In this document: positions 16,125-24,370 of the stretch, one piece after another
Layout of the letters: the number at the start of each line of letters is the position of its first letter
Numbering within the stretch: position 1 is the first letter of the stretch
Assembly (NCBI GenBank): GCA_903951595.1
Contig: CAJBCQ010000012.1
Location: 1 to 36,194, forward strand
Reading direction: 5' to 3'
DNA from: an uncultured Hyphomicrobiales bacterium
Lineage (GTDB): Bacteria; Pseudomonadota; Alphaproteobacteria; Rhizobiales; Aestuariivirgaceae
DNA: 36,194 nt
Notes under the pieces: model-generated
The model's input: the letters and a program-made list of their open reading frames with translations, nothing else
Told to the model about the DNA's origin: nothing
Database searches by the model: none
Position numbers and translations under genes: made by a program

Positions 16125-16978
16125 TGCCCGCTTTCAACGAATACTCACCCCTGAAGCGCGTGGCGCTGCGCCGCCCGGAAGCCGCCTTTAAGGATGACGC
16201 GCGCCTTGATGCTGAGTGGCAGAAACTCAATTACCATTCCCGACCCGATCTTTCCGGCGCGGTGCGCGAATATGACAATTTCAGCGATCTTCTCCGCCAT
16301 GGCGGTGCTGAACTCATCACCTTGCCAGACGCCCTGGGCCTCACCCTTGATTCGCTCTATGTGCGCGATAGCCTGATCGTGACACCCAAAGGCATTGTGC
16401 TGGCCCATATGGGCAAGCCCGCGCGCCGGGCCGAGCCTGCCGCCAATGCCACCGCCTTGGGCCTGCCCATCGCAGGTGAAATCAAAGCCCCCGGCATGAT
16501 CGAGGGTGGTGATCTCGTATGGCTTGATGAAAAAACCCTGCTGGTCGGCATTGGCTATCGCACCAACACAAATGCCGTCGCCCAGCTTCAAGCCATCTTG
16601 CCGGAAGTTACGATCCACAGCTTCGACCTTCCCCATTTCAAGGGCCGCTCGGATGTGTTTCATCTGATGAGTGTGTTGTCGCCGCTGGATGCCGATTTGG
16701 CCTGCGTCTACCTGCCGCTCATGCCCGTGCGGCTGGTGGAGCTTCTGGAAGCGCGCAACATCGCTTTCGCCGAAGTGCCGCAAAACGAATTCGACAGCAT
16801 GGGCTGCAATGTCTTGGCACTGGCCCCGCGCCATGTCGTGATGGTGGCAGGCAACCCCGGCACGGCAGAAGCCATGCGCGCCAAAGGGTGCAAGGTGGAA
16901 ATTCTCGAAGCCAATGAAATCAGCCGCAAGGGCGAAGGCGGCCCCACCTGCTTAACCCGCCCTCTGCTGCGCGGTTGA
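16124..16978 (+). CDS. Dimethylarginine dimethylaminohydrolase-like protein (amidinotransferase fold)
   Basis: The 284-residue protein belongs to the guanidino-modifying superfamily. EGGD (127-130), His180 in DVFHLMSVLSPLD, GCN (227-229) and the nucleophile Cys276 in GGPTCLTRP match the DDAH/arginine deiminase catalytic set. SLYVRD (77-82) is also typical. DDAH hydrolyses methylated arginines to citrulline and a methylamine; arginine deiminase activity is an alternative. The start overlaps the TusA-like stop, so an SD-independent restart is possible. If it is DDAH, the methylamine released would suit an organism with a DMGDH-like enzyme. Confidence 0.85.
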   Translation: MPAFNEYSPLKRVALRRPEAAFKDDARLDAEWQKLNYHSRPDLSGAVREYDNFSDLLRHGGAELITLPDALGLTLDSLYVRDSLIVTPKGIVLAHMGKPARRAEPAANATALGLPIAGEIKAPGMIEGGDLVWLDEKTLLVGIGYRTNTNAVAQLQAILPEVTIHSFDLPHFKGRSDVFHLMSVLSPLDADLACVYLPLMPVRLVELLEARNIAFAEVPQNEFDSMGCNVLALAPRHVVMVAGNPGTAEAMRAKGCKVEILEANEISRKGEGGPTCLTRPLLRG

Positions 16979-17326
16979 TTATGTCAAAGAGCTGCGGGTT
17001 TTTTCCGAAAAGCCCACACTCACCTCGCCCTTATTCTCAATGAGCGGGCGGCGGATGAGCGAGGGGTTGGCGAGAATGAGCTTCACCGCCCCCGCTTCCG
17101 TCAAATCAGTACGCTGGTCTTCCGGAATGCCGCGCCAAGTATAGCCTGCGCGGTTCACGAGCTTTTCCCAGCCACCCACGGCCTTGATCCAGCTCTTGAC
17201 CTGATCCTTGTCGATGCCATCTTCCTTCACATCGATAAAGCGATAGGCGAGCTTGTTATCTTTCAGCCAATCTTCGGCCTTCTGGCAGGTCGAGCATTTC
17301 TTTAAGCCATAAACTTTCAACGCCAT
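16979..17326 (-). CDS. ArsC/Spx family reductase-like protein
   Basis: The 115-residue protein has the thioredoxin-fold ArsC/Spx pattern, opening MALKVYGLKKCSTCQKA with a CxxC at Cys11 and Cys14 and ending in RRPLIE, typical of YffB-like members. True arsenate reductases of this class have one active cysteine and a basic triad, so this is probably the YffB/Spx-like redox branch, not arsenic resistance. ATG 17326 fits best because AGGAGG, beginning right after the COG0523 stop, then lies 7 nt upstream. An ATG at 17332 would sit almost on it. It is the last gene of a five-member unit. Confidence 0.88.
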   Translation of the reverse strand: MALKVYGLKKCSTCQKAEDWLKDNKLAYRFIDVKEDGIDKDQVKSWIKAVGGWEKLVNRAGYTWRGIPEDQRTDLTEAGAVKLILANPSLIRRPLIENKGEVSVGFSEKTRSSLT

Positions 17327-17338
17327 TTTCATTCCTCC

Positions 17339-18382
17339 TCAAATTTTGAGTGTATCATCAAACATGGCGACACCCTCGCCCGTCAGCGGATCGGTAAAGG
17401 CATCAAGCAAACCTTGAATTTCTTCGCGCTCCACCCCGCGCGTGATGACGACAAGCCGCGAGCGGTGGTCAGCATCCGGCCAAGCTGCCAAACGCTCCGG
17501 CGCATGGATGATGTGCTGTACGCCGTGGATCACGAGCGGGCGGGAAGGATCATCCTGCAATTTCACAAGCCCCTTCAGGCGCAGGATTTTCGCACCATAA
17601 TAGCTCGTCATAAGCTCGATAAACAGCGACAAGGCCGACGGCTTCATGGCTGCATCCGTCACCGCCGTAAAGGCGCGGATGTCGCGGCCATGCCGGTTCA
17701 CATCATGGTGATGATGGTGATGATGATGGCCATGGACATTCAGCCATTTTTGCACGGCTTCCGGTTTGGTGGCCGCATCATAAAGTCCGTGCCCGAACAG
17801 ATGACTTGCCGTCGCATCGGCCTGCTCCAAGCGTGCAGCCCCCGGGGCGAGTGACTTGATTTCATCAAGCAGCTTTTCAAGATCAGCCTGCCGTTCGACG
17901 GTATCCACGAGATCGCGTTTGGAAAGCACGATGCGATCGGCCACGGCAATCTGCTTCACGGCCTCGGCTTGGGCTTGCAAGGTGGCAAGCCCGTTCACCG
18001 CATCCACCAGCGTGATCACTTCAGCCAGCAGCACGCAGGGTTCCAGTTCCGGATGGCTCATCAGCGTTTGCAATACAGGGGCAGGATCCGCCAATCCCGT
18101 TGTCTCAATCACGATGCGGTCAAAATCATCGCCACGCGCGCGCAAAAGCTCCGTGATCGTATCGGCCAGATCCCCGCGAATGGTGCAGCACAGACAGCCC
18201 GAGGACATTTCGATAATGTTCTCATCAGCCTTTGCCACCAACAGATGATCAAGCCCGATTTCGCCGAATTCATTGATGATGACGGCACTGCGCGCCATGG
18301 CGGGATCGCGCAGAAGCTTGTTCAAAAGCGTGGTCTTGCCCGCCCCCAGAAACCCAGTGATGACGCTGACAGGCTTTCTCAT
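17339..18382 (-). CDS. CobW/COG0523-family GTP-dependent metal chaperone
   Basis: The 347-residue protein is a G3E GTPase. GFLGAGKTT (10-18) is the P-loop. CLCC (63-66) is the conserved metal-binding CxCC. ETTGLADP (93-100) and SKRD (154-157) complete the GTPase motifs. A metal-binding loop HG plus eight consecutive histidines (217-226) precedes the C-terminal CobW_C domain. COG0523 proteins deliver zinc or cobalt to client enzymes; the histidine tract suggests zinc or nickel handling. It is not in a cobalamin cluster, so I do not call it CobW proper. It overlaps the EamA gene by 4 nt. Confidence 0.9.
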   Translation of the reverse strand: MRKPVSVITGFLGAGKTTLLNKLLRDPAMARSAVIINEFGEIGLDHLLVAKADENIIEMSSGCLCCTIRGDLADTITELLRARGDDFDRIVIETTGLADPAPVLQTLMSHPELEPCVLLAEVITLVDAVNGLATLQAQAEAVKQIAVADRIVLSKRDLVDTVERQADLEKLLDEIKSLAPGAARLEQADATASHLFGHGLYDAATKPEAVQKWLNVHGHHHHHHHHDVNRHGRDIRAFTAVTDAAMKPSALSLFIELMTSYYGAKILRLKGLVKLQDDPSRPLVIHGVQHIIHAPERLAAWPDADHRSRLVVITRGVEREEIQGLLDAFTDPLTGEGVAMFDDTLKI

Positions 18383-19290
18383 TTGGCTTTGCGCTCGGCA
18401 AGACTCGTGATGAGCAATCCCGTCAACACAAGGCCAACGCCGACATATTCAACAGGGCTCAGGAACTCACGCACCAAAATGGCCGCCATGATGATGGCGA
18501 TAACGGGCTCCAGATTATAGAATGGAACCACGGTGGAAGCAGGTGCTGCTGCCAATGCCGACATGTGCAAGAAAAACGCGATAAGATAGCACACCCCCAC
18601 CAGAACCAGCGGCAATAGCCCCGGCATATTGCCACCGCTCAAAAACGGAATGCTGCCATTTCCCACCCACAAGGCCAGCACCAGCGTTGCCGGTAAAATA
18701 GCTAAGTGAATGAAAAAACCCTGTGCGGCAGGCCCCATGGCCCCCCCCAAGCGGCGCGCGCAGTGAAACTGTGACACAACCGCAAAAGTGGCAGCTCCCG
18801 CCAAGGCAAGGCCGCGCCAATCCAGCACATCAAGGCTCGGTCCCACCGCCACACCAAGCCCGATGAAGGCCAGCACCACGGCCACCATTTGCGCGGGCAC
18901 AAGACGCTTTCCTTCGATAAATGGACCACTCAACACGGTGAAGATGGGAAAGGTGTAGAAAATGAGAATGGTAAGGCTCACTGGAATAAAGGCGACAGCC
19001 CCCAGAAAGCCCACCGAAATGACCAGCGTGGAGAAGGCTTGCAGCCAGAACACGCCCGAAAGCCCTTTGGGAAAGCGGATTTTTTCCCGCAAGGCAAGCG
19101 CAATGGCAAGCATGCCCACCGTCACAAGGGCGGTGCGGAAAAGCGTCACCTCAATCGGGCTTACACCATTCTGGAAGGCAAGGCCCGTTCCAGCCGGAAC
19201 AACGCCATAAAGCACCGTGGAGGCAAGCGCGAAGGCAATGCCCACGAGCGGTCGGTTGTGACGGTCGGGGCTTGCGGAAACTTTGCTCAT
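18379..19290 (-). CDS. EamA/DMT-family transporter
   Basis: The 303-residue protein has ten predicted hydrophobic segments in two EamA repeats, about residues 15-145 and 165-297. The second repeat ends in the typical VVPFYNLEPVIAIIMAAILVREFLSP. Drug/metabolite transporters of this family export amino acids, purines or other small solutes; the substrate is unknown. Its ATG overlaps the carboxypeptidase stop (ATGA) and its own stop overlaps the COG0523 start, so it is coupled both ways. Confidence 0.9.
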   Translation of the reverse strand: MSKVSASPDRHNRPLVGIAFALASTVLYGVVPAGTGLAFQNGVSPIEVTLFRTALVTVGMLAIALALREKIRFPKGLSGVFWLQAFSTLVISVGFLGAVAFIPVSLTILIFYTFPIFTVLSGPFIEGKRLVPAQMVAVVLAFIGLGVAVGPSLDVLDWRGLALAGAATFAVVSQFHCARRLGGAMGPAAQGFFIHLAILPATLVLALWVGNGSIPFLSGGNMPGLLPLVLVGVCYLIAFFLHMSALAAAPASTVVPFYNLEPVIAIIMAAILVREFLSPVEYVGVGLVLTGLLITSLAERKAK

Positions 19291-20498
19291 GGCGTTGCTT
19301 TCTGCGGGCTTACCGCCGGTTTCTTCTTGGGTGCCTTTGCGGCCAGGGCCGCAAATTGCGCCGGCTGCATCACTTCACACCAAGCTTGCGCCTTTCCAAG
19401 CTCGCCGCATAGCTGTTGCGCCTTGGCTGCATCGAGGTTCCAGATGTAAACGCCATAGCCCGAAACATCCGCAAGCCGGACAATGCCGCGCTTGGCTTGC
19501 CCTTCGCCCGCCAATAGCGTTTCACGTGCCTTCAGCACCCGCGCTGCATCCGCACGCGAACGATAACGGCCAAGGGTTACACCATAGCCCTGCAACAGGC
19601 TTGCTGAAGCAAGCTTGACGCCGCTTTTGCCCTTGCAGACCTCTGCCGTCATATCAAAAGGCGCTGCACCATAATGATTGTCGATATCGCGCACGCGCAC
19701 ATCCGATAGCGAACGCGCGAAGCCTTGCGTTAAAAGCTCCTGTGCCCAATTGGCCCGCCCCTTGGCAGAATCGGCCCCCAACACAACCGCCATCAATTCC
19801 CGCCCATCCTGCTGGGCCGACGCGATGAGATTAAAACCAGAGGTGCAAACAAAGCCGGTTTTCATGCCATCGGCATTGGCCATCTGGCGCAAAAGCATAT
19901 TGCGATTGCGGAGTTTGATTTTGCCGATCGACACATATTTCTGCGAAAAATAATGCCGCTGCTCAGGATATTTCGCGAAAATGGCTGAAGCCAGCACGGC
20001 CAGATCACGCGCGGTGCTAATCTGGCCGGGATCGCGCAAACCAGTAGGGTTCTTAAAGCGGGTGGCACTCATGCCAAGCTGGCCCGCCGTCTGGTTCATG
20101 CGCGCCACAAATTGTGTCACATCGCCCGCTGCGGCTTCCGCCAGCACGACAGCCATATCATTGGCCGAATAGACGAGCAGGCTCTGCAAGGCCAGATCGA
20201 CAGAAATGGTCTGGCCTGCCTTCATGCCGATTTTGCTCGCAGGCATCGACTGGGCATATTCGGAAACAGGAATTTGCTGCTTCAGCTCCAGCTTGCCCGC
20301 TTTGATGTCCTCAAAAATGAGATAGGCGGTCATGAGCTTGGTCAGCGAGGCCGGATACCACGGCTCACCAGCCCGATCTTGCGTGATGATGCGCCCGCTA
20401 GCCGGTTCAAACAGCAGGCTCGGGCCTGCCTGGGCGGCGGCGCCCATAAGCCAAAGCGCCAGCGCGCATAGTGCAAAACGGAAGAACTGCGCTGTCAC
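19287..20498 (-). CDS. dacA: D-alanyl-D-alanine carboxypeptidase (S11) with C-terminal SPOR-like region
   Basis: The 403-residue periplasmic penicillin-binding protein trims the terminal D-Ala of peptidoglycan stem peptides. PASLTKLM gives the nucleophile Ser51 and Lys54, YSANDM gives Ser111/Asn113, and KTG is at 213-215. The last about 90 residues resemble a SPOR peptidoglycan-binding domain. The frame stays open upstream to 20603, but those residues (MVELVDAPDSKSG...) are a translated tRNA-Leu. GTG 20498 is the only sensible start and yields a signal peptide, FFRFALCALALWLMGAAAQA. It lies 26 nt from the tRNA 3' end, with no strong SD, and overlaps the EamA gene by 4 nt. Confidence 0.9.
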   Translation of the reverse strand: MTAQFFRFALCALALWLMGAAAQAGPSLLFEPASGRIITQDRAGEPWYPASLTKLMTAYLIFEDIKAGKLELKQQIPVSEYAQSMPASKIGMKAGQTISVDLALQSLLVYSANDMAVVLAEAAAGDVTQFVARMNQTAGQLGMSATRFKNPTGLRDPGQISTARDLAVLASAIFAKYPEQRHYFSQKYVSIGKIKLRNRNMLLRQMANADGMKTGFVCTSGFNLIASAQQDGRELMAVVLGADSAKGRANWAQELLTQGFARSLSDVRVRDIDNHYGAAPFDMTAEVCKGKSGVKLASASLLQGYGVTLGRYRSRADAARVLKARETLLAGEGQAKRGIVRLADVSGYGVYIWNLDAAKAQQLCGELGKAQAWCEVMQPAQFAALAAKAPKKKPAVSPQKATP

Positions 20499-20524
20499 GG
20501 CTGAATTGTCCGGATTTGTCTTGG

Positions 20525-20609
20525 TGGTGCGGGCGGTCGGAATCGAACCGACACTCCTTTCGGAACCGGATTTTGAGTCCGGCGCGTCTACCAGTTCCAC
20601 CACGCCCGC
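20525..20609 (-). tRNA. tRNA-Leu (anticodon CAA)
   Basis: The 85-nt class II tRNA has a 7-bp acceptor stem GCGGGCG/CGCCCGC and discriminator A with encoded CCA at 20527-20525. The anticodon stem CCGGA/TCCGG encloses loop CTCAAAA, giving anticodon CAA for UUG codons. A long variable arm and the GGTTCGATTCC T-arm are present. Confidence 0.96.
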
Positions 20610-20620
20610 GCTGGGGCCGG

Positions 20621-20648
20621 ATCATAGGCATGGCGAGACTTGCGTCAA
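20621..20648 (-). promoter_or_regulatory. Promoter of the tRNA-Leu/dacA transcription unit
   Basis: On the minus strand, TTGACG (20648-20643) and TATGAT (20626-20621) are 16 bp apart. Each differs from the consensus at one position. Initiation would fall about 5 nt before the mature tRNA 5' end. No promoter is evident between the tRNA and dacA. Confidence 0.7.
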
Positions 20649-20692
20649 CTGAAAGCTGTTGGCCGGGCCAAATGCTGGCTAATATGCCGCGC

Positions 20693-21115
20693 ATGATCGA
20701 AATCCGACCCGGCCTTGTGCTGCCAGAAGAGAACTTGACCGAGCGTTTTGTGCGTTCTTCGGGTCCCGGCGGCCAGAATGTCAACAAGCTTTCCACCGCC
20801 GTGGAGCTGCGTTTTGACATGCGGGCCTGCGAAAACCTCAATGAGCAGGTCAAGATTCGGCTGGCCCGGCTGGCCGGACGCAGGCTGACGCTGGAAGGCG
20901 TCATCGTCATTTTCGCCGACCAGTTCCGTACCCAAGAGCGCAACCGGGCCGATGCCCGCGAGCGCCTTGCCGAATTGGTGCGCCAAGCCCTGATCGCGCC
21001 CAAAACCCGGCGCGCGACAAGGCCCACGCTGGGTTCCAAAAAACGTCGCTTAGAGGGCAAATCCAAGCGCGGCGAGGTAAAAAAGCTCCGAAGCGGCAAG
21101 CCCGATCACGATTGA
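20693..21115 (+). CDS. arfB: Alternative ribosome-rescue factor ArfB (peptidyl-tRNA hydrolase)
   Basis: The 140-residue protein is a release-factor-like hydrolase without codon-recognition domains. GPGGQNVNK holds the catalytic GGQ, and the C-terminus is very basic (KKRRLEGKSKRGEVKKLR), as required to enter the empty mRNA channel of stalled ribosomes. It frees nascent chains on non-stop complexes. ATG 20693 matches the family start (MIEIRPGLVLPEENL); an in-frame ATG at 20684 would add three residues. Further upstream the frame crosses the tRNA. The gene is divergent from tRNA-Leu and converges with the next gene, overlapping its end by 10 nt. Confidence 0.92.
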   Translation: MIEIRPGLVLPEENLTERFVRSSGPGGQNVNKLSTAVELRFDMRACENLNEQVKIRLARLAGRRLTLEGVIVIFADQFRTQERNRADARERLAELVRQALIAPKTRRATRPTLGSKKRRLEGKSKRGEVKKLRSGKPDHD

Positions 21116-22008
21116 GGCTTGGGGCTCCGGCTCACCAGCATCACGCCACCCGCACACACCACCATGCCCATGATCTGCACAGGCAGCAGCACTTCGCCGA
21201 AAACGACCCACGCCATCAGCGCCGTCATGCCGGGCACGAGATAGATGAGGCCGGATACTTTGGCCGCTGATCCGTGCCGCAATAGCAACATGAGCAGGCT
21301 GATCGCCCCGATCGACAGCACCAGCACCGACCAGCTCAAGGCAAACCAGAAGGACGGGCTGAAATCAGCATGGGGTTCTTCGAAAACCAACATGGCGATG
21401 AACACAACAAGCCCACCGCCCAGATATTGCAGGGCCGCCCCGCTGCGTAAATCCATGCCCCCCGCATTGGCCTTTTGCTGCACCGTGCCCAAGGCAATGA
21501 TCGCCACCGCCGCCATGGTCAGGCCCACATTGAAGGGTGTTACCCCTTCAAAACCCGATGTGAGCTTGGGTGAAACAACCAGCGCCACCCCGGCCAAACC
21601 AATGGCAAGCCCCACCCAGTGCCGCACGGTAATGCGCTCGCCTAAAAGGTTTCCTGACAGAATCGCCGTCATGAACGGCTGTAGCCCCGTGATGAGAGCC
21701 ACCACACCGGCCGGCATGCCCTTGGAGATTACCCAGAAAATCGGCCCAAGATAGGCGCCATGCAGCAAGGCACCCGCCAGAATGGCATGTGCCGCCCGCC
21801 GCCTGTCCGGCCAAAGAGCCTTGGCACTCATCGCCAACCCGGCCATCAAAACCCCGGCAATGGCAAAGCGCAAAGTAAGGAAAAGCAGTGGCGTTGCATG
21901 CGGAACGGCATATTTAGCCGCAATGAAGCCGGTGCTCCACAGCACCACAAAAAGGCCGGGAACTGCCGCAAAGGCTTGCGCGGCGGGGGTGGTTTGATTC
22001 TGGCTCAT
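21106..22008 (-). CDS. EamA/DMT-family transporter (second)
   Basis: The 300-residue protein has ten hydrophobic segments in two EamA halves. PGLFVVLWSTGFIAAKYA opens the first, and LIYLVPGMTALMAWVVFGE marks the second. It is not a close copy of the EamA protein at 18379-19290. I chose ATG 22008 over an in-frame start at 22032 because family proteins begin near here. It is divergent from the YihY gene with 62 nt between the start codons. The substrate is unknown. Confidence 0.9.
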   Translation of the reverse strand: MSQNQTTPAAQAFAAVPGLFVVLWSTGFIAAKYAVPHATPLLFLTLRFAIAGVLMAGLAMSAKALWPDRRRAAHAILAGALLHGAYLGPIFWVISKGMPAGVVALITGLQPFMTAILSGNLLGERITVRHWVGLAIGLAGVALVVSPKLTSGFEGVTPFNVGLTMAAVAIIALGTVQQKANAGGMDLRSGAALQYLGGGLVVFIAMLVFEEPHADFSPSFWFALSWSVLVLSIGAISLLMLLLRHGSAAKVSGLIYLVPGMTALMAWVVFGEVLLPVQIMGMVVCAGGVMLVSRSPKPQS

Positions 22009-22070
22009 GGTCTTTTCATGGCACCCTGGCACCCTTCCCGCCAGAGGGGCTCACCTGCTAGGACAGAAGG

Positions 22071-22940
22071 ATGGCCGAATCGCCCGCAAGACAAAGTGGA
22101 ACCACCTCCGGCATGATCTGGGAGGCAATTGCTAGGCTGTTTGCCGATGAGGCCATTCCCTTGGCCGGAAACATCGCCTTCCGAACCCTGTTTTCCGCCT
22201 TCCCGTTTCTCATCTTCCTGACCGCCCTGTCCGGCTTTCTCGGCAATGACCGACTGGCGGCAAGTCTCGTTGAGTTTCTGTTTGCGGTCGCGCCCGAACA
22301 AATCGTGCGGCCTTTGGAAGGAGAAATCCTTTCCGTGCTGACGGAACGCCAGAAGGGGCTGTTGAGCTTGTCCGTGCTCATCACCATCTGGTCAGCTTCG
22401 GGTGGTGTGGACAGTGTGCGCGTGGGGCTTAACCGCGCCTATGATCTGAAAGACCACCGCTCCTATCCGCTGCTTTTGGCCCAGAACATCGCCTTTGTAT
22501 TTGTCGGCGCACTGGCGCTCTTGCTGCTCGCACTGCTCATCGTGCTGGGTCCACTGGTCGTTGCCTTTGTGAACGAACATGCGCCGGGCGCGCGTGAGGC
22601 TTTCGCGTGGATTGATTTCTGGCGCTATCCGGTGGCGATTTTAGCGGTGACGGCGGTTCTTGTGGCCGCGCACAAAATATTGCCCGCGCGCAAATTAAAG
22701 CTCGCTGATATTTGGCCCGGCATCACCTTCACGCTCATTGTGTGGATTTTGCTGTCAGCCCTATTTGCACAATATCTGGCGCATTTTTCGACCTTCGCCT
22801 CCACCTATGCCGGGCTTGGCGGCATCGCGGCAGCGCTTTTCTTTCTCTATCTTTCAGCCATCGTGTTGATCTTCGGCGGCGAGATCAACCGCGTCATCGG
22901 CATTCACCGGCAGAACCAGCACGCGATGACGCGGCCTTAA
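22071..22940 (+). CDS. YihY/BrkB-family inner-membrane protein
   Basis: The 289-residue polytopic protein has about six hydrophobic segments and the YihY/virulence-factor-BrkB pattern: LAGNIAFRTLFSAFPFLIF near residue 31, SVLITIWSASGGV near 100, and a final LYLSAIVLIFGGEINRV. E. coli YihY was once called RNase BN, a label later withdrawn; the molecular role is not established. AGGA lies 7 nt before the ATG. The gene converges with ccr, 4 nt apart. Confidence 0.9.
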   Translation: MAESPARQSGTTSGMIWEAIARLFADEAIPLAGNIAFRTLFSAFPFLIFLTALSGFLGNDRLAASLVEFLFAVAPEQIVRPLEGEILSVLTERQKGLLSLSVLITIWSASGGVDSVRVGLNRAYDLKDHRSYPLLLAQNIAFVFVGALALLLLALLIVLGPLVVAFVNEHAPGAREAFAWIDFWRYPVAILAVTAVLVAAHKILPARKLKLADIWPGITFTLIVWILLSALFAQYLAHFSTFASTYAGLGGIAAALFFLYLSAIVLIFGGEINRVIGIHRQNQHAMTRP

Positions 22941-22944
22941 AGCG

Positions 22945-24198
22945 TCAAATACTAGAAGCAGCCTCCACCGCATCCTCATAGGTTTTAAGCCCCGTGCGCG
23001 GAGCCCCCACCAGCACCGCCATATTGCCCGGTCGGTGTTCATTCTTCAGCATCTTCATATGGGCTTTGGGAATGTCGGACCACGAATAAACTTCCGACAT
23101 GCACGGATCGATGCGCTGGGCGATGACAAGCTTGTTGGCAAGGCTTGCCTGCATGAGATTGGCGAAATGCGAGCCCTGCACGCGCTTCTGATGCATCCAC
23201 AAATAACGCGCATCCATGGTCAGATTAAAGCCCGTGGTGCCGGCGCAAATCACGATCATGCCGCCGCGCTTGGTGATGAGAACGGAAACCGGGAACGTGC
23301 TTTCGCCGGGATGCTCGAATACCATATCGACATTGTTGCCCTTGCCGGTGAAATCCCAGATAGCCTTGCCGAAATTGCGCGCTTGCTTGATCCAGTCATT
23401 ATATTCCGCAGTGCCAACCTTGGGCATCTCACCCCAGCATTTGAAGTTCTTGCGGTTAATCACACCCTTGGCGCCGAGCTGCAGCACGAAATCCTTCTTG
23501 TCATCATCCGAGATGACACCGATGGCATTAGCCCCCGCTGTGGCAATGAGCTGGATGGCCATGGAGCCCAAGCCGCCTGAAGCCCCCCACACAAGCACAT
23601 TCTGCCCGGGCTTCAGCGTGTGCGGACGATGCCCGAACAGCATGCGATAGGCGGTGGCCAGGGTAAGCGTGTAGCAGGCGCATTCTTCCCATGTCAGATG
23701 CTTGGGGCGCGCCAGAAGCTGGCGGGCCTGCACACGGGCAAACTGTGCAAAAGAGCCATCCGGCGTCTCATAGCCCCAAATACGCTGCGAGTTGGAGAAC
23801 ATGGGGTCGCCGCCATTGCACTCCTCATCATCCCCATCATCCTGATTGCAGTGGATGACCACCTCATCGCCCACTTTCCAGCGATTGACCTTAGAACCCA
23901 CCGCCCAGACGATGCCAGAAGCGTCAGAGCCTGCGATGTGATAAGGGTTCTTGTGCCCATCAATGGGGCTGAGCGGCGTGCCAAGGGCCGCCCATACGCC
24001 ATTATAATTGACCCCGCCTGCCATGACGAAAACCAGCACCTCATCGGCACCTATTTCCCAGGTGGGAACCACTTCCAGCTGCATGGCCGTATCCGGATTG
24101 CCATGGCGCTCCTGCCGGATCGTCCAAGCATGCATGCGGGCCGGCACATGGCCGAGCGGGGGAATTTCACCGATTTCGTAAAGGTCTTTAACGGTCAT
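22945..24198 (-). CDS. ccr: Crotonyl-CoA carboxylase/reductase
   Basis: The 417-residue medium-chain dehydrogenase reductively carboxylates crotonyl-CoA with NADPH and CO2 to (2S)-ethylmalonyl-CoA, the key step of the ethylmalonyl-CoA pathway. The NADPH motif GASGGLGS is at about 205-212. Likely equivalents of the CO2-binding residues of Kitasatospora Ccr are in VNYNGVW (Asn64/66), WGYE (Tyr143, Glu144) and QGSHFAN (His344). The insertion DDGDDEECNGGDPMF is Ccr-typical. GGAGG sits about 6 nt before ATG 24198. It is divergent from ecm across 172 bp. Confidence 0.95.
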   Translation of the reverse strand: MTVKDLYEIGEIPPLGHVPARMHAWTIRQERHGNPDTAMQLEVVPTWEIGADEVLVFVMAGGVNYNGVWAALGTPLSPIDGHKNPYHIAGSDASGIVWAVGSKVNRWKVGDEVVIHCNQDDGDDEECNGGDPMFSNSQRIWGYETPDGSFAQFARVQARQLLARPKHLTWEECACYTLTLATAYRMLFGHRPHTLKPGQNVLVWGASGGLGSMAIQLIATAGANAIGVISDDDKKDFVLQLGAKGVINRKNFKCWGEMPKVGTAEYNDWIKQARNFGKAIWDFTGKGNNVDMVFEHPGESTFPVSVLITKRGGMIVICAGTTGFNLTMDARYLWMHQKRVQGSHFANLMQASLANKLVIAQRIDPCMSEVYSWSDIPKAHMKMLKNEHRPGNMAVLVGAPRTGLKTYEDAVEAASSI

Positions 24199-24269
24199 GG
24201 TGTCCTCCAGACGGCACAAATTTTAAGCAAACGAGAATCAGGCTATGTTGCGCCGCACCAATTGTCGAG

Positions 24270-24293
24270 AGCCAAAACCTCCCACTTTTGGCT
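24270..24293. promoter_or_regulatory. Perfect inverted repeat in the ccr-ecm divergent promoter region
   Basis: AGCCAAAA (24270-24277) and TTTTGGCT (24286-24293) form perfect 8-bp arms around an 8-bp spacer. It lies 72 bp from the ccr ATG and 77 bp from the ecm ATG. The central position suggests an operator for both genes. In Methylobacterium a TetR-type regulator, CcrR, controls ccr through a palindrome; whether this site is related I cannot tell. Confidence 0.5.
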
Positions 24294-24370
24294 GATTTTG
24301 GTCTAGTTGCGGTGCACACTCACCCATGCTTTGCTGCCAGCCAACTGATAGTTTTCAAGGAATTGGCATC

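Noticed and set aside
16979-17326. Arsenic-resistance locus
   Set aside because: The ArsC-like protein has the YffB/Spx pattern, and no arsB, acr3 or arsR is nearby.
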